Shown here: in pieces, positions 6,694 through 15,093 of the stretch
How the letters are laid out: each line of letters starts with the position of its first letter
Position numbering within the stretch: position 1 is the first letter of the stretch
Assembly (NCBI GenBank): GCA_025210525.1
Contig: JAOARP010000058.1
Span: 62,001 to 126,000, forward strand
Direction of reading: 5' to 3'
From: Marinisporobacter sp.
GTDB taxonomy: Bacteria; Bacillota; Clostridia; Peptostreptococcales; Thermotaleaceae
Length of the DNA: 64,000 nucleotides
The notes under the pieces: generated by a model
What the model was told of the DNA's origin: nothing
Database searches by the model: none
The model's input: only the letters and a program-made list of their open reading frames with translations
Translations under genes and position numbers: made by a program

Positions 6694-7419
6694 ATGAAAA
6701 ATATCAAAGCACAACTAGCTATGGGGTTAGTCTGTATTGTTTTAGGTATTGTATTGACTTTGCAATTTAAAACAGTACAAAATAATTTAGGAGGGGTAGC
6801 ACCGGCACAAAAGGCACAAGAGTTAGCTGTAGAGCTAAAAAAGATGAAAGAGGAAAAAGAAGCTCTGATTGGTGAAGTTAATTCATTAGAAGCAAAGATG
6901 AAGGAAATAGAAGAAGCAGAGTCAAAAAAAAATGTTCTAGTAAAAAACATGAGTGCAGAGCTAGAAAAGTATAAGATTATTTCCGGTCTTAGAAAAGTAG
7001 AGGGGCCAGGAGTAGTAGTAGTGGTGGATGATCCACCAATTGATCCAGAGTTTTCATCAGATAGTATTATTATGTATAACTATGAGCTACTTTTAAGTAT
7101 TATTAACAAATTAAATGATGCAGGAGCAGAAGCTATTTCTATTAATGGACAAAGATTTGTTTCACGTACAGAAATTAACCTTGCAGGTAGTAATGTGAAT
7201 ATTAACGCAGTTCCAACAGCACCTCCTTTTGTTATTAAGGCTATAGGAAATCCCGACACACTTGAATCTACATTAAATATCCGGTATGGTATAGTAGATT
7301 ATATGAAAAATAATAAAAATCTTCAGGTATCAGTGAAAAAGCAAGATGAAGTTGTTATTCCTAGATATAATGAAGTTATAAAATTTAGGTATGCTAAGCC
7401 TGTTGAGGATACGGAATAA
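6694..7419 (+). CDS. DUF881 family protein, first copy
   Basis: A 241-aa membrane-anchored protein of the DUF881 family (YlxW/YlxX group of Bacillus), with one N-terminal membrane segment (residues 8-24), a coiled coil of about residues 38-92, and a globular domain with the GPGVVVVVDDPP and AGAEAISINGQR motifs. The exact role is unknown; the gene sits between ftsQ and ftsZ in many Firmicutes, which suggests envelope or division work. AGGAGG precedes ATG 6694 and only 11 bases separate it from ftsQ. The next gene is a paralogue sharing the AGAEAISINGQR motif, so a tandem duplication is likely. Confidence 0.85.
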   Translation: MKNIKAQLAMGLVCIVLGIVLTLQFKTVQNNLGGVAPAQKAQELAVELKKMKEEKEALIGEVNSLEAKMKEIEEAESKKNVLVKNMSAELEKYKIISGLRKVEGPGVVVVVDDPPIDPEFSSDSIIMYNYELLLSIINKLNDAGAEAISINGQRFVSRTEINLAGSNVNINAVPTAPPFVIKAIGNPDTLESTLNIRYGIVDYMKNNKNLQVSVKKQDEVVIPRYNEVIKFRYAKPVEDTE

Positions 7420-7432
7420 TTGAGGTGAATCC

Positions 7433-8161
7433 ATGAAACGAGGCGTATGGAAATTTAACATCTTGATGCTGTGCATTGTATTAGGACTGTTGATTGCACT
7501 ACAGTTTAAAAATGTTAAGGGGCAATATGAATATGTGCCGCTTAAAGTGATTCATAATTATAAAGTATTGATTGAAAGTGAAAAAAAGGAAGTAGAAAAT
7601 CTCAAAGAAATGATTAAAGATCAAGAAGAAAAGATTAGGGAGTATGAAAAGATTAAAGAAGAAGGCGGAAAGTTTAAAGAAGCCATGTTAGAAGAAGTGA
7701 ATAAACAAAAATTTAGCAGTGGATTCACAAACGTAGAAGGATCAGGTATTATTTTAACTTTGGCTGATGGAACAAAAGAATTAGAGGATTGGCAAGAACC
7801 AAATGATGTTTTAGTACATGATAAAGATGTATTAAGAATTATAAATGATTTAAAAGTTGCAGGAGCAGAAGCTATATCTATTAATGGTCAAAGGTTATTA
7901 GCTAATAGCGAGATAAACTGTGCAGGACATAGTATACGGATTAATAATCAATTTTTTGCCCAACCCTTTATCATAAAGGCTATAGGAGATCCTAAAAAGC
8001 TTGAGGCGGCTTTAATGGCACCTGCACCTGAGGGGTATGTAGAAATATTAAAATTTTATGGTCTGTATGCAGAAGTAAATACTGTACTAAATATTAATAT
8101 TCCCAAGTATTCAGAAGAAATTGATTTAAGATATTTAAAAGTATCAGAAGAAGGTGAATAA
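7433..8161 (+). CDS. DUF881 family protein, second copy
   Basis: This 242-aa paralogue of the preceding protein has the same plan: an N-terminal membrane segment (about residues 8-24), a coiled coil (about 42-80) and the DUF881 domain containing GSGIILTLADG and the identical AGAEAISINGQR motif. It starts 13 bases after its neighbour and overlaps the next gene by 8 bases, so it is part of the same operon. Two adjacent DUF881 genes followed by a small basic protein gene is a known Firmicute arrangement. The function is uncharacterised. Confidence 0.85.
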   Translation: MKRGVWKFNILMLCIVLGLLIALQFKNVKGQYEYVPLKVIHNYKVLIESEKKEVENLKEMIKDQEEKIREYEKIKEEGGKFKEAMLEEVNKQKFSSGFTNVEGSGIILTLADGTKELEDWQEPNDVLVHDKDVLRIINDLKVAGAEAISINGQRLLANSEINCAGHSIRINNQFFAQPFIIKAIGDPKKLEAALMAPAPEGYVEILKFYGLYAEVNTVLNINIPKYSEEIDLRYLKVSEEGE

Positions 8162-8504
8162 ATTGTTAATTGCAATGATTGGTTTGATTATAGGTGTATT
8201 TTTAGGTTTTTATCTTCCTATTACTTATCCAACATCCTATTCATTATATATGTCTGTTGCTATATTAGCAGCACTAGATACTGTATTTGGAGGGTTAAGG
8301 GCATATATGGAAGAAAAATTTAATGTAACCATATTTATCACAGGTTTTTTTGGAAATGCTATTTTAGCCGGATTGTTAGCATATATTGGTGATCGGCTAG
8401 GTGTTCCATTATATTATGCTGCCATATTTACCTTTGGAGGAAGGCTCTTTAACAACTTTGCACTATTAAGGAGACATTTTATTAAAAAAATAGGACAAAA
8501 ATAA
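8154..8504 (+). CDS. sbp: Small basic family membrane protein (Sbp, DUF1290)
   Basis: This 116-aa membrane protein has about three membrane segments (residues 4-22, 31-47 and 62-83) and the conserved LAALDTVFGGLRA motif near residue 40. It belongs to the small basic protein family found next to DUF881 genes before ftsZ. GTG 8154 overlaps the end of the preceding gene by 8 bases, and the ribosome site lies within that gene. The role in the cell is not established. The 188-bp gap after it holds the ftsZ leader. Confidence 0.85.
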   Translation: MNKLLIAMIGLIIGVFLGFYLPITYPTSYSLYMSVAILAALDTVFGGLRAYMEEKFNVTIFITGFFGNAILAGLLAYIGDRLGVPLYYAAIFTFGGRLFNNFALLRRHFIKKIGQK

Positions 8505-8692
8505 ACTTTTTCTTATAAAAAAAAAGGATATTTGCTTAATGTGTTGAATTAAGAATAATGGAATGTCTATAAAACAATCGAGTAGAGGATGGATAAAGAA
8601 AAAGAGGAATCCTTGATACATAAAAACTATTGTTAAAAGAGGCAATTGGACTAATTAGATTATTTTCAGAGTTTTGTGGAGGAGGTAAACTT

Positions 8693-9784
8693 ATGTTAGA
8701 ATTCGATGTAGATATGGAGCAGTTTGCCCAAATAAAGGTTATTGGAGTTGGAGGCGGCGGAAATAATGCTGTTAACAGAATGATCGAATCTCAGCTTAAA
8801 GGAGTACAGTTTGTAGCAATAAATACTGATAAACAAGCTCTATTTACATCAAAGGCTGAGTATAAAATACAGATAGGGGACAAGCTTACAAGAGGATTAG
8901 GTGCAGGGGCTAATCCGGATATTGGGAAAAAGGCTGCTGAAGAGAGTAGAGATGACATTTCTCAAGCTTTACAAGGAGCAGATATGGTATTTGTAACTGC
9001 TGGAATGGGCGGAGGAACAGGAACTGGCGCTGCACCTGTTGTAGCTCAAATTGCCAAGGAAATGGGAATTCTGACTGTAGGCGTTGTAACAAAACCATTT
9101 ACTTTTGAAGGAAAAAGAAGAATGCAACATGCTGAGATGGGAATTGAGCAATTAAAGGATAAAGTAGATACATTAGTAACTATTCCAAATGATAGATTAT
9201 TACAAGTTGCTGAAAAGAAAACATCTATTATGGATGCTTTTAAAATTGCAGATGATGTATTAAAACAAGGTGTGCAAGGTATATCAGATCTAATAGCTGT
9301 TCCTGGTCTTGTAAATCTAGATTTTGCAGATGTAAAGACTATTATGTTTGAACAAGGTCTAGCCCATATGGGTGTTGGTAAAGGAGTAAGTGGAGATAAT
9401 AGAGCTTCTGAAGCGGCTAAACAAGCTATACAAAGTCCTTTACTTGAAACATCTATTCAAGGAGCAAAAGGTGTACTTCTTAATATTACAGGTGGACAAA
9501 ACCTAGGACTATTTGAAGTGAATGAAGCAGCTGAATTAGTAGCACAAGCAGCAGATCCAGATGCAAATATTATCTTTGGTGCAGTAATTGATGACAATTT
9601 AAAGGACGAATTGATTATTACTGTTATTGCAACGGGATTTGAAAACAACAAGAGGAATGCTGAAAAGGTTTTAACAAACAAGGATCATCAAGATGAATCT
9701 ACTGAAGAGAAAAATGAAGTAGAAGAAAATGAGTCAATAAATGATGACTTAGATATTCCTACATTTTTAAGAAGAAGAAGATAA
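8693..9784 (+). CDS. ftsZ: FtsZ, tubulin-like division GTPase
   Basis: FtsZ polymerises into the Z ring and organises septum formation. The 363-aa product has the nucleotide-binding loop [12 protein letters not shown] near residue 18, the tubulin signature [11 protein letters not shown] near residue 107, and the conserved C-terminal peptide [11 protein letters not shown] that binds partners such as SepF, whose gene is also in this window. ATG 8693 follows GGAGG with a 7-base spacer; an upstream in-frame extension to 8630 lacks such a site and adds residues foreign to the family. A strong terminator follows at 9802. Confidence 0.97.
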   Translation: MLEFDVDMEQFAQIKVIGVGGGGNNAVNRMIESQLKGVQFVAINTDKQALFTSKAEYKIQIGDKLTRGLGAGANPDIGKKAAEESRDDISQALQGADMVFVTAGMGGGTGTGAAPVVAQIAKEMGILTVGVVTKPFTFEGKRRMQHAEMGIEQLKDKVDTLVTIPNDRLLQVAEKKTSIMDAFKIADDVLKQGVQGISDLIAVPGLVNLDFADVKTIMFEQGLAHMGVGKGVSGDNRASEAAKQAIQSPLLETSIQGAKGVLLNITGGQNLGLFEVNEAAELVAQAADPDANIIFGAVIDDNLKDELIITVIATGFENNKRNAEKVLTNKDHQDESTEEKNEVEENESINDDLDIPTFLRRRR

Positions 9785-9801
9785 ATTTAATAAAAAGGCA
9801 A

Positions 9802-9837
9802 ACAAAAGGTCGTTTAGGGAACTAAACGATCTTTTGT
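9802..9837 (+). terminator. Terminator after ftsZ
   Basis: ACAAAAGGTCGTTTAG at 9802-9817 pairs with 9822-9837 (one G-T pair) around a 4-base loop. T residues after the stem are few, so termination may be partial. It separates ftsZ from spoIIGA. Confidence 0.75.
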
Positions 9838-9874
9838 CGTATTGTGATTAATTGTTTTTATGAAGTTATGTTTT

Positions 9875-9921
9875 TTCGACTTCAGAGAATGACAAAGTTT
9901 TAATGCAAAATCATATATAAT
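9875..9921 (+). promoter_or_regulatory. spoIIG-type promoter with a Spo0A-box-like site
   Basis: ATGACA at 9889-9894 and TATAAT at 9916-9921 are separated by 21 bp, far longer than the usual 17 but like the Bacillus spoIIG promoter, where Spo0A-P compensates for the wide spacing. TTCGACT at 9875-9881, just upstream of the -35, matches the Spo0A box TTCGACA at six of seven positions. This fits sporulation-onset control of spoIIGA-sigE. Confidence 0.6.
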
Positions 9922-9991
9922 AATCATAAACAAAAGGACAACTGAATAATTGTATAAAAAGTACAATAATCTCCTAAATGGAGGAATGTAT

Positions 9992-10888
9992 ATGTTTGAA
10001 GTTTACGGAGAGTATTTATTTATTGAAAATTTATTGATGAATTGGTTGATATTACATCTAACAGCGTATTTTAGCAAAGCTCAGATCAAAAAATATAGAA
10101 TATGGATTGGGGCAGCAGTTGGAGCATGTTATGCTTTTGTAATTTTTTTCCCTTCTCTCAAATTTATGTATACCTTTGTAATGAAAATAGCTATTTCTAT
10201 ATTCATTATTATTATTACATTTACACCATACAAATTTATGGAATTTCTAAAAACATTAGCTATTTTTTATTTAATTTCATTTATGTTTGGGGGAGCAGCA
10301 TTTGCATTATTTTATTTTACTGATCTAAATGGATTATTAAGTAATGGTATTTATTATATTGGCAATTTCTCAATTAAATTGTTGATTTATTCTGGAATTG
10401 TGGCATATATATTAATTCGATTTTGCTGGGAATACATACAGGTCAAGGTTTCTAGAGATAAAATTTACATTCCGATAAAAATTGAAGTTGAAAATCATAG
10501 CAGTCAATTAAAAGGATTATTAGATACAGGGAATGCATTGTTAGATCCATTGTCCAAATATCCAGTAATTATTGTAGAATATGATTCTATAAAAGATTTA
10601 TTGCCTACAGATGTACAAAATATTTTAGACAATTCCCATGATGTCAATTTAGATTTAATATCTGAAATTCTTCAAACATCAGAATGGATGAATCGGTTTA
10701 GAGTGATACCCTTTAAATCTTTAGGAAAAGAAAATGGTATGCTTATGGGATTTAAGCCTGACCAAGTACAATTACAAGATAAGAAAGACTTAAAATGCAT
10801 AAAGAATATAGTTGTAGGTGTTTATACAAAAAAATTATCTCAAAATGGAGACTATACAGCTTTATTGCATCCAGATATTTTAAAGTAA
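9992..10888 (+). CDS. spoIIGA: SpoIIGA, pro-sigma-E processing protease
   Basis: This is the membrane-embedded aspartic protease that cleaves pro-sigma-E in the mother cell after engulfment signalling from the forespore. The N-terminal half has about five membrane segments. The C-terminal half has the aspartyl protease motif LLDTGN with the catalytic Asp at about residue 178. I chose ATG 9992, 7 bases after GGAGG at 9980; earlier in-frame starts lack a spaced ribosome site. Length (298 aa) is normal for the family. It is followed after 27 bases by its substrate gene sigE, a linkage conserved across spore formers. Confidence 0.93.
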   Translation: MFEVYGEYLFIENLLMNWLILHLTAYFSKAQIKKYRIWIGAAVGACYAFVIFFPSLKFMYTFVMKIAISIFIIIITFTPYKFMEFLKTLAIFYLISFMFGGAAFALFYFTDLNGLLSNGIYYIGNFSIKLLIYSGIVAYILIRFCWEYIQVKVSRDKIYIPIKIEVENHSSQLKGLLDTGNALLDPLSKYPVIIVEYDSIKDLLPTDVQNILDNSHDVNLDLISEILQTSEWMNRFRVIPFKSLGKENGMLMGFKPDQVQLQDKKDLKCIKNIVVGVYTKKLSQNGDYTALLHPDILK

Positions 10889-10915
10889 CTTATTCATCAA
10901 AGGGGAGGCGTTACA

Positions 10916-11650
10916 GTGTTAGATATGATCAGAAAGGTAAAATTATACTTTAGGATAATTTTGTTGAAAATATCAACAAAATTAAAAATTACAAAAGAAG
11001 AAAACATATTCTATATTGGAGGCAGTGAAGCCTTACCTCCACCTTTGAAAGCAGAAGAGGAATTACTTCTTGTGGGCAGACTTGGACAAGATGATGGAGA
11101 AATAAGGACAATCTTAATAGAGAGAAATTTAAGATTAGTAGTTTACATAGCAAGAAAATTTGAAAATACAGGAATTGGGGTAGAAGATCTTATATCTATA
11201 GGGACCATAGGACTTATTAAAGCTGTAAATACATTTGACCCAGAAAAAAAGATAAAACTTGCTACTTATGCGTCTAGATGTATAGAGAATGAAATTTTAA
11301 TGTATTTAAGAAGAAATAGTAAAGCAAAAGCGGAAATTTCTTTCGATGAACCTCTTAATATTGATTGGGATGGAAATGAACTTCTTCTTTCAGATATATT
11401 AGGGACAGAGAATGATCTTATTTATAAGTTTTTAGAGGAAGAAGTAGATCGAGAGTTATTAGAAATAGTACTTAAAAAGTTGTCAAATAGAGAGAAAAAG
11501 ATAATGGAATTAAGATTTGGTCTCAAGAATGGAGAAGAAAAAACACAAAAAGAAGTGGCGGATTTATTAGGAATTTCTCAATCTTATATTTCAAGACTTG
11601 AGAAGAGAATTATTTCAAGATTACAAAAAGAAATTAAGCGATTAATATAA
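10916..11650 (+). CDS. sigE: Sporulation sigma factor sigma-E (pro-form)
   Basis: Sigma-E is the early mother-cell sigma factor. The 244-aa product has an N-terminal pro-sequence of about 33 residues, hydrophobic and basic, ending at the conserved processing region [13 protein letters not shown] where SpoIIGA cuts. Region 2 ([17 protein letters not shown], then [18 protein letters not shown]) and region 4 ([22 protein letters not shown]) are intact. GTG 10916 lies 7 bases after AGGGGAGG. Co-transcribed with spoIIGA from the promoter near 9890-9921 and closed by a terminator. Confidence 0.96.
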   Translation: MLDMIRKVKLYFRIILLKISTKLKITKEENIFYIGGSEALPPPLKAEEELLLVGRLGQDDGEIRTILIERNLRLVVYIARKFENTGIGVEDLISIGTIGLIKAVNTFDPEKKIKLATYASRCIENEILMYLRRNSKAKAEISFDEPLNIDWDGNELLLSDILGTENDLIYKFLEEEVDRELLEIVLKKLSNREKKIMELRFGLKNGEEKTQKEVADLLGISQSYISRLEKRIISRLQKEIKRLI

Positions 11651-11680
11651 GCGGCAGAAATGCTGCTTTATAATTTTTTT
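11650..11680 (+). terminator. Terminator after sigE
   Basis: AGCGGCA pairs with TGCTGCT (one G-T pair) around a GAAA loop, followed within five bases by seven T residues. It isolates sigG from the spoIIG operon. Confidence 0.85.
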
Positions 11681-11694
11681 GGATAAAACTGAAA

Positions 11695-11723
11695 GTATAA
11701 AGGAAAAAAAATAAGGCAATAAT
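11695..11723 (+). promoter_or_regulatory. Sigma-F/sigma-G-type promoter of sigG
   Basis: GTATA at 11695-11699 and GGCAATAAT at 11715-11723, 15 bases apart, fit the forespore pattern GYATA...GGnnAnAnT. In Bacillus the sigG gene is transcribed first by sigma-F and then by sigma-G; the same logic is expected here. Confidence 0.6.
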
Positions 11724-11768
11724 TTTCTATGTAAGGGGGCAATAATCCATAGAAATGGAGGAATTGTC

Positions 11769-12542
11769 ATGCATATCAATAAAGTAGAAATCTGTGGTGT
11801 AAATACATCAAAATTGCCAGTGTTAACAAACAAAGAAATGAGGAGTTTATTTGGAAGAATTCATCAAGGAGATTTGTCTGCAAGAGAAGAATTTATTCAA
11901 GGAAATTTAAGATTGGTACTTAGTGTAATACAAAGATTTAATAATAGAGGAGAACACGTGGATGATTTATTTCAAGTTGGTTGTATTGGACTCATAAAGG
12001 CAATCGACAATTTTGATTTAAGTCATAATGTTAAATTTTCTACATATGCTGTACCTATGATTATAGGAGAAATTAGGAGGTATTTAAGAGATAATAATTC
12101 TATACGTGTAAGTAGATCACTAAGGGACACAGCGTATAAAGCATTACAAGTAAGAGATCAATTGATTAATAAAAAATCCAAGGAACCAAATATATCAGAA
12201 ATTGCAAAAGAATTGAAAATACCTAGAGAGGAAGTGGTATTTGCGCTAGATGCTATTCAAGATCCTATATCTTTATTTGAGCCTATATATCATGATAGTG
12301 GAGACGCCATCTTTGTAATGGATCAAGTAAAGGATGAAAAAAGTGAAGATGAAACTTGGCTAGAAGGTATTGCCCTTAGGGAAGCATTGAGAAAATTGAG
12401 TGATAGGGAAAAGCATATTTTAACTTTGAGATTTTTTGAAGGAAGAACACAAATGGAAGTAGCAGATGAGATAGGAATTTCTCAAGCACAAGTTTCAAGA
12501 TTAGAAAAAACTGCATTAAAACATATGAGAAAACATATATAA
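11769..12542 (+). CDS. sigG: Sporulation sigma factor sigma-G
   Basis: Sigma-G is the late forespore sigma factor, which drives genes for spore DNA protection and germination, such as the SASP gene at 60294. The 257-aa protein starts with the family-typical MHINKVEICGVNTSKLPVLTN segment (slightly shortened here as MHINKVEICGVNTSKL). It has region 2 (NLRLVLSVIQRF, DLFQVGCIGLIKAIDNFD), region 3 (EPNISEIAKELKI) and region 4 (TQMEVADEIGISQAQVSRLEK). There is no pro-sequence. GGAGG lies 6 bases before ATG 11769. Its position after sigE is conserved in Firmicutes. Confidence 0.96.
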   Translation: MHINKVEICGVNTSKLPVLTNKEMRSLFGRIHQGDLSAREEFIQGNLRLVLSVIQRFNNRGEHVDDLFQVGCIGLIKAIDNFDLSHNVKFSTYAVPMIIGEIRRYLRDNNSIRVSRSLRDTAYKALQVRDQLINKKSKEPNISEIAKELKIPREEVVFALDAIQDPISLFEPIYHDSGDAIFVMDQVKDEKSEDETWLEGIALREALRKLSDREKHILTLRFFEGRTQMEVADEIGISQAQVSRLEKTALKHMRKHI

Positions 12543-12570
12543 CAAAAGCAAATTTTGCTTTTGTTTTTTT
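12541..12570 (+). terminator. Terminator after sigG
   Basis: ACAAAAGCAAA pairs with TTGCTTTTGT, the stem running directly into a run of seven T residues. A classic intrinsic terminator overlapping the sigG stop codon. Confidence 0.9.
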
Positions 12571-12650
12571 GTAGAAAGATACATATATTTTGAGGCAAGC
12601 TTATATATTATAACAAGGGTAAAAGATAAAAATATAAAGTAGGTGATTAG

Positions 12651-12923
12651 GTGATTAGCACTTCTGATTTAAGAGAAAAAGAAATTATTAATATGATAGA
12701 TGGCAGGAGATTAGGTTTTGTATCAGACATTGAAGTAAATTTAGAAAAAGGGAGAATCGATGCGCTGATTGTTCCAGGACCAGGTAAGTTTTTGGGGATA
12801 TTTGGAAAAGATAATGATTATATTATTACTTGGAATGAAATAAAAAAAATCGGAGTGGACATAATATTAGTGGAATTAAAAAGTGAAATTATTACAAAAG
12901 AGGAAGATGAGGACAAAAACTAG
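12651..12923 (+). CDS. YlmC/YmxH family PRC-barrel sporulation protein
   Basis: This 90-aa protein has a PRC-barrel-like fold pattern: SDLREKEIINMIDGRRLGFV at the start and GKFLGIFGKDNDYIITW in the middle, as in Bacillus YlmC and YmxH. These small proteins are linked to sporulation by genomic context, with no defined biochemical role. GTG 12651 follows GTAGGTGATTAG. The acidic C-terminal tail (EEDEDKN) is probably unstructured. It stands alone between sigG and nrdR. Confidence 0.82.
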   Translation: MISTSDLREKEIINMIDGRRLGFVSDIEVNLEKGRIDALIVPGPGKFLGIFGKDNDYIITWNEIKKIGVDIILVELKSEIITKEEDEDKN

Positions 12924-13013
12924 TGGACATACTAAATCTAGCATATTATAATTTGAGTAATACTACATGATGATTCTAAATTTATTATTATTTTGTACTA
13001 GGGGGGATGATAG

Positions 13014-13469
13014 ATGAATTGTCCATTTTGTGAATATTTCGACACAAAAGTTGTTGATTCAAGACCTACTGAAGAAGGTCAAGCTATTAGAAGAAGAAGA
13101 GAATGTAATAAGTGTAAAAAAAGATTTACCACATACGAAAAAATTGAAGAAATTCCTTTAATTGTAATAAAAAAAGATGGAAATAGAGAAGCTTATAATA
13201 GAAATAAAATGCTCAATGGGATTATCAGATCTTGTGAAAAAAGACCTGTATCTATGAAAGCTATTGAAAGTATGGTAGATGATATAGAAAAGAATCTTCA
13301 TAATACCATGGAAAAAGAAATAAGAAGTACTTATATAGGTGAATTAGTAATGAATGAGCTAAAGGATCTAGATGAGGTTTCTTATGTACGGTTTGCATCT
13401 GTATATAGACAATTTAAAGATATTAACACGTTTATGGAAGAATTAAGGAAAATGATGAATGAAAAATAA
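13014..13469 (+). CDS. nrdR: NrdR, ribonucleotide reductase regulator
   Basis: NrdR represses ribonucleotide reductase genes in response to the dATP/ATP balance. The 151-aa protein has the N-terminal zinc ribbon (CPFC at residue 3, then CNKC near residue 31) with the Arg-rich [10 protein letters not shown] stretch, followed by an ATP-cone domain beginning near [18 protein letters not shown] at residue 49. Length is typical. AGGGGGGATGATAG precedes ATG 13014. No ribonucleotide reductase gene is in the window. Confidence 0.96.
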   Translation: MNCPFCEYFDTKVVDSRPTEEGQAIRRRRECNKCKKRFTTYEKIEEIPLIVIKKDGNREAYNRNKMLNGIIRSCEKRPVSMKAIESMVDDIEKNLHNTMEKEIRSTYIGELVMNELKDLDEVSYVRFASVYRQFKDINTFMEELRKMMNEK

Positions 13470-13478
13470 GGATGAATC

Positions 13479-13510
13479 AATAATAGCAAGTTATATAGCT
13501 TGCTATTATT
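13479..13510 (+). terminator. Terminator after nrdR
   Basis: AATAATAGCAAG at 13479-13490 pairs perfectly with CTTGCTATTATT at 13499-13510 around an 8-base loop. T residues occur in the descending arm but no long run follows. Confidence 0.7.
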
Positions 13511-13551
13511 TAAATGGAAAGAAAAAATTATAGGGACAGGGGGAAGAGCGA

Positions 13552-14370
13552 TTGAATAATTTTTTAAAGCATAAAACGGATAAAGGACTTATATACTATT
13601 CAATTCCTAACTTTGATAAAACGGGTATTGTAAAGACTTGCTTCACGAGTCGAGTAGGAGGAGTGAGTAGGAAGCCATACAATGCATTGAATCTTGGAAT
13701 GAATACAGATGACTTAAGAGAAAACATCATAGAAAATTTTAGGCTACTATGTGAAGGATTAGAAATATCTATGAATGATTTAGTTTTTTCTGATCAAGTA
13801 CATGGAGATCATATAAAAATCGTAAAAGAAGAGGATATTGGAAAAGGAATCATAAGAGAAAGTGATATTATTGGTGTAGATGCACTTATTACAAATGTAA
13901 AAAAAATCCCTTTGGTTACTGTATATGCTGATTGTGTACCTATATTTTTATTAGATCCAGTAAACAAAGTTATTGCGTTAGCTCATGCAGGATGGAGAGG
14001 GACTGTTCTTAAAATTGGAAAAAAGGTAGTAAGAAAGATGGTAGAAACGTTTCAAACAAATCCTAAAGATTGTCTTGCTGCAATAGGACCTTCTATAGGA
14101 AAATGCTGCTATGAAGTAGATGAAGGTGTTATTAGTGAATTTAACAAAAACTTTACAAACCTAGATCCATTTGTATTTTCCAAGGGAAATAGCAAGTATA
14201 TGCTCGATTTATGGCAGGCGAATAAAATGGCATTAGAGGAAATTGGTATTTTAGAGAGAAATATAACCATAAGCAATCTATGCACTATGTGCAATAGAGA
14301 TGTATTGTTTTCACATCGAGGAGATGAAGGAATCACCGGAAGAATGGCGGCAATAATGGAAATAAGATAG
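13552..14370 (+). CDS. pgeF: PgeF/YfiH multicopper-oxidase-like peptidoglycan editing factor
   Basis: Members of this family (YlmD/YfiH) act as purine nucleoside phosphorylases or adenosine deaminases and, in E. coli, as a peptidoglycan editing factor. The 272-aa protein has the characteristic motifs SDQVHG near residue 80, the metal-site ADCVP near residue 125, HAGWRGT near residue 144, and CTMCN followed by FSHRGDEGITGRMA at the end. TTG 13552 follows AGGGGGAAG. It lies just before phoP with a 18-base gap, but a functional link to phosphate is not implied. Confidence 0.88.
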   Translation: MNNFLKHKTDKGLIYYSIPNFDKTGIVKTCFTSRVGGVSRKPYNALNLGMNTDDLRENIIENFRLLCEGLEISMNDLVFSDQVHGDHIKIVKEEDIGKGIIRESDIIGVDALITNVKKIPLVTVYADCVPIFLLDPVNKVIALAHAGWRGTVLKIGKKVVRKMVETFQTNPKDCLAAIGPSIGKCCYEVDEGVISEFNKNFTNLDPFVFSKGNSKYMLDLWQANKMALEEIGILERNITISNLCTMCNRDVLFSHRGDEGITGRMAAIMEIR

Positions 14371-14388
14371 CTCGCTGGAAGGAGAGAT

Positions 14389-15084
14389 ATGATGGGAAAA
14401 AAAACTGTATTGGTAGTAGACGATGAACAACATATTATAGAACTCATTCAGTTTAATCTAGAAAGCCATGGATATGAAGTAATTACTAGTGAAAATGGAG
14501 AGGATGCAATAGCTGTAGCAGAAGAAAAAATGCCTGATGTCATTATATTAGATTTGATGTTACCAGGAATAGATGGCTTTGAAGCATGTAAAAGAATTAG
14601 AAGCAATGAAAAAACAAGGAAAATACCCATTATCATGTTAACAGCTAAAGGGGAGGAAATGGATAAGGTATTAGGGTTAGAATTAGGTGCTGATGACTAT
14701 TTAACAAAACCTTTTAGTGTGCGTGAGTTGATTGCAAGAATTAAAGCTGTTTTAAGAAGGTTTGAAGAAATCCCTAAAGAAGTGATAAAACTTGTTAAAG
14801 TGAATGATATTGTTATAGATGTGGAAAAGCATGAAGTCATGAAAAATGGAGAATTGATAGAACTAACACTTAAAGAATTCGAATTACTTAAAATTTTAGC
14901 AAAAAATAGAGGAAAAGTATTATCAAGAAATTTTTTATTAGATGAAGTATGGGGATATGATTATTTTGGTGAAACAAGAACAGTAGATGTGCATATAAGA
15001 CATTTAAGAAAGAAGATAGAGGATAATGATAAATATCCTATATATATTGAGACCATAAGAGGGATAGGATATAAGATGAAATAG
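14389..15084 (+). CDS. phoP: PhoP-type response regulator
   Basis: This is an OmpR-family response regulator of 231 aa: a receiver domain (residues 5-120) with the acidic pair Asp11-Asp12, the phosphorylation site Asp55 in IILDLMLPGIDG, and Lys in TKPFS, then a winged-helix DNA-binding domain ending in TVDVHIRHLRKKIE and IRGIGYKM. Its neighbours phoR and pst identify it as the phosphate-starvation regulator PhoP rather than WalR. The target sites with TTAACA repeats lie before pstS (16909) and pstC (17992). GGAGAG precedes ATG 14389. Confidence 0.92.
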   Translation: MMGKKTVLVVDDEQHIIELIQFNLESHGYEVITSENGEDAIAVAEEKMPDVIILDLMLPGIDGFEACKRIRSNEKTRKIPIIMLTAKGEEMDKVLGLELGADDYLTKPFSVRELIARIKAVLRRFEEIPKEVIKLVKVNDIVIDVEKHEVMKNGELIELTLKEFELLKILAKNRGKVLSRNFLLDEVWGYDYFGETRTVDVHIRHLRKKIEDNDKYPIYIETIRGIGYKMK

Positions 15085-15093
15085 GAGAATACT

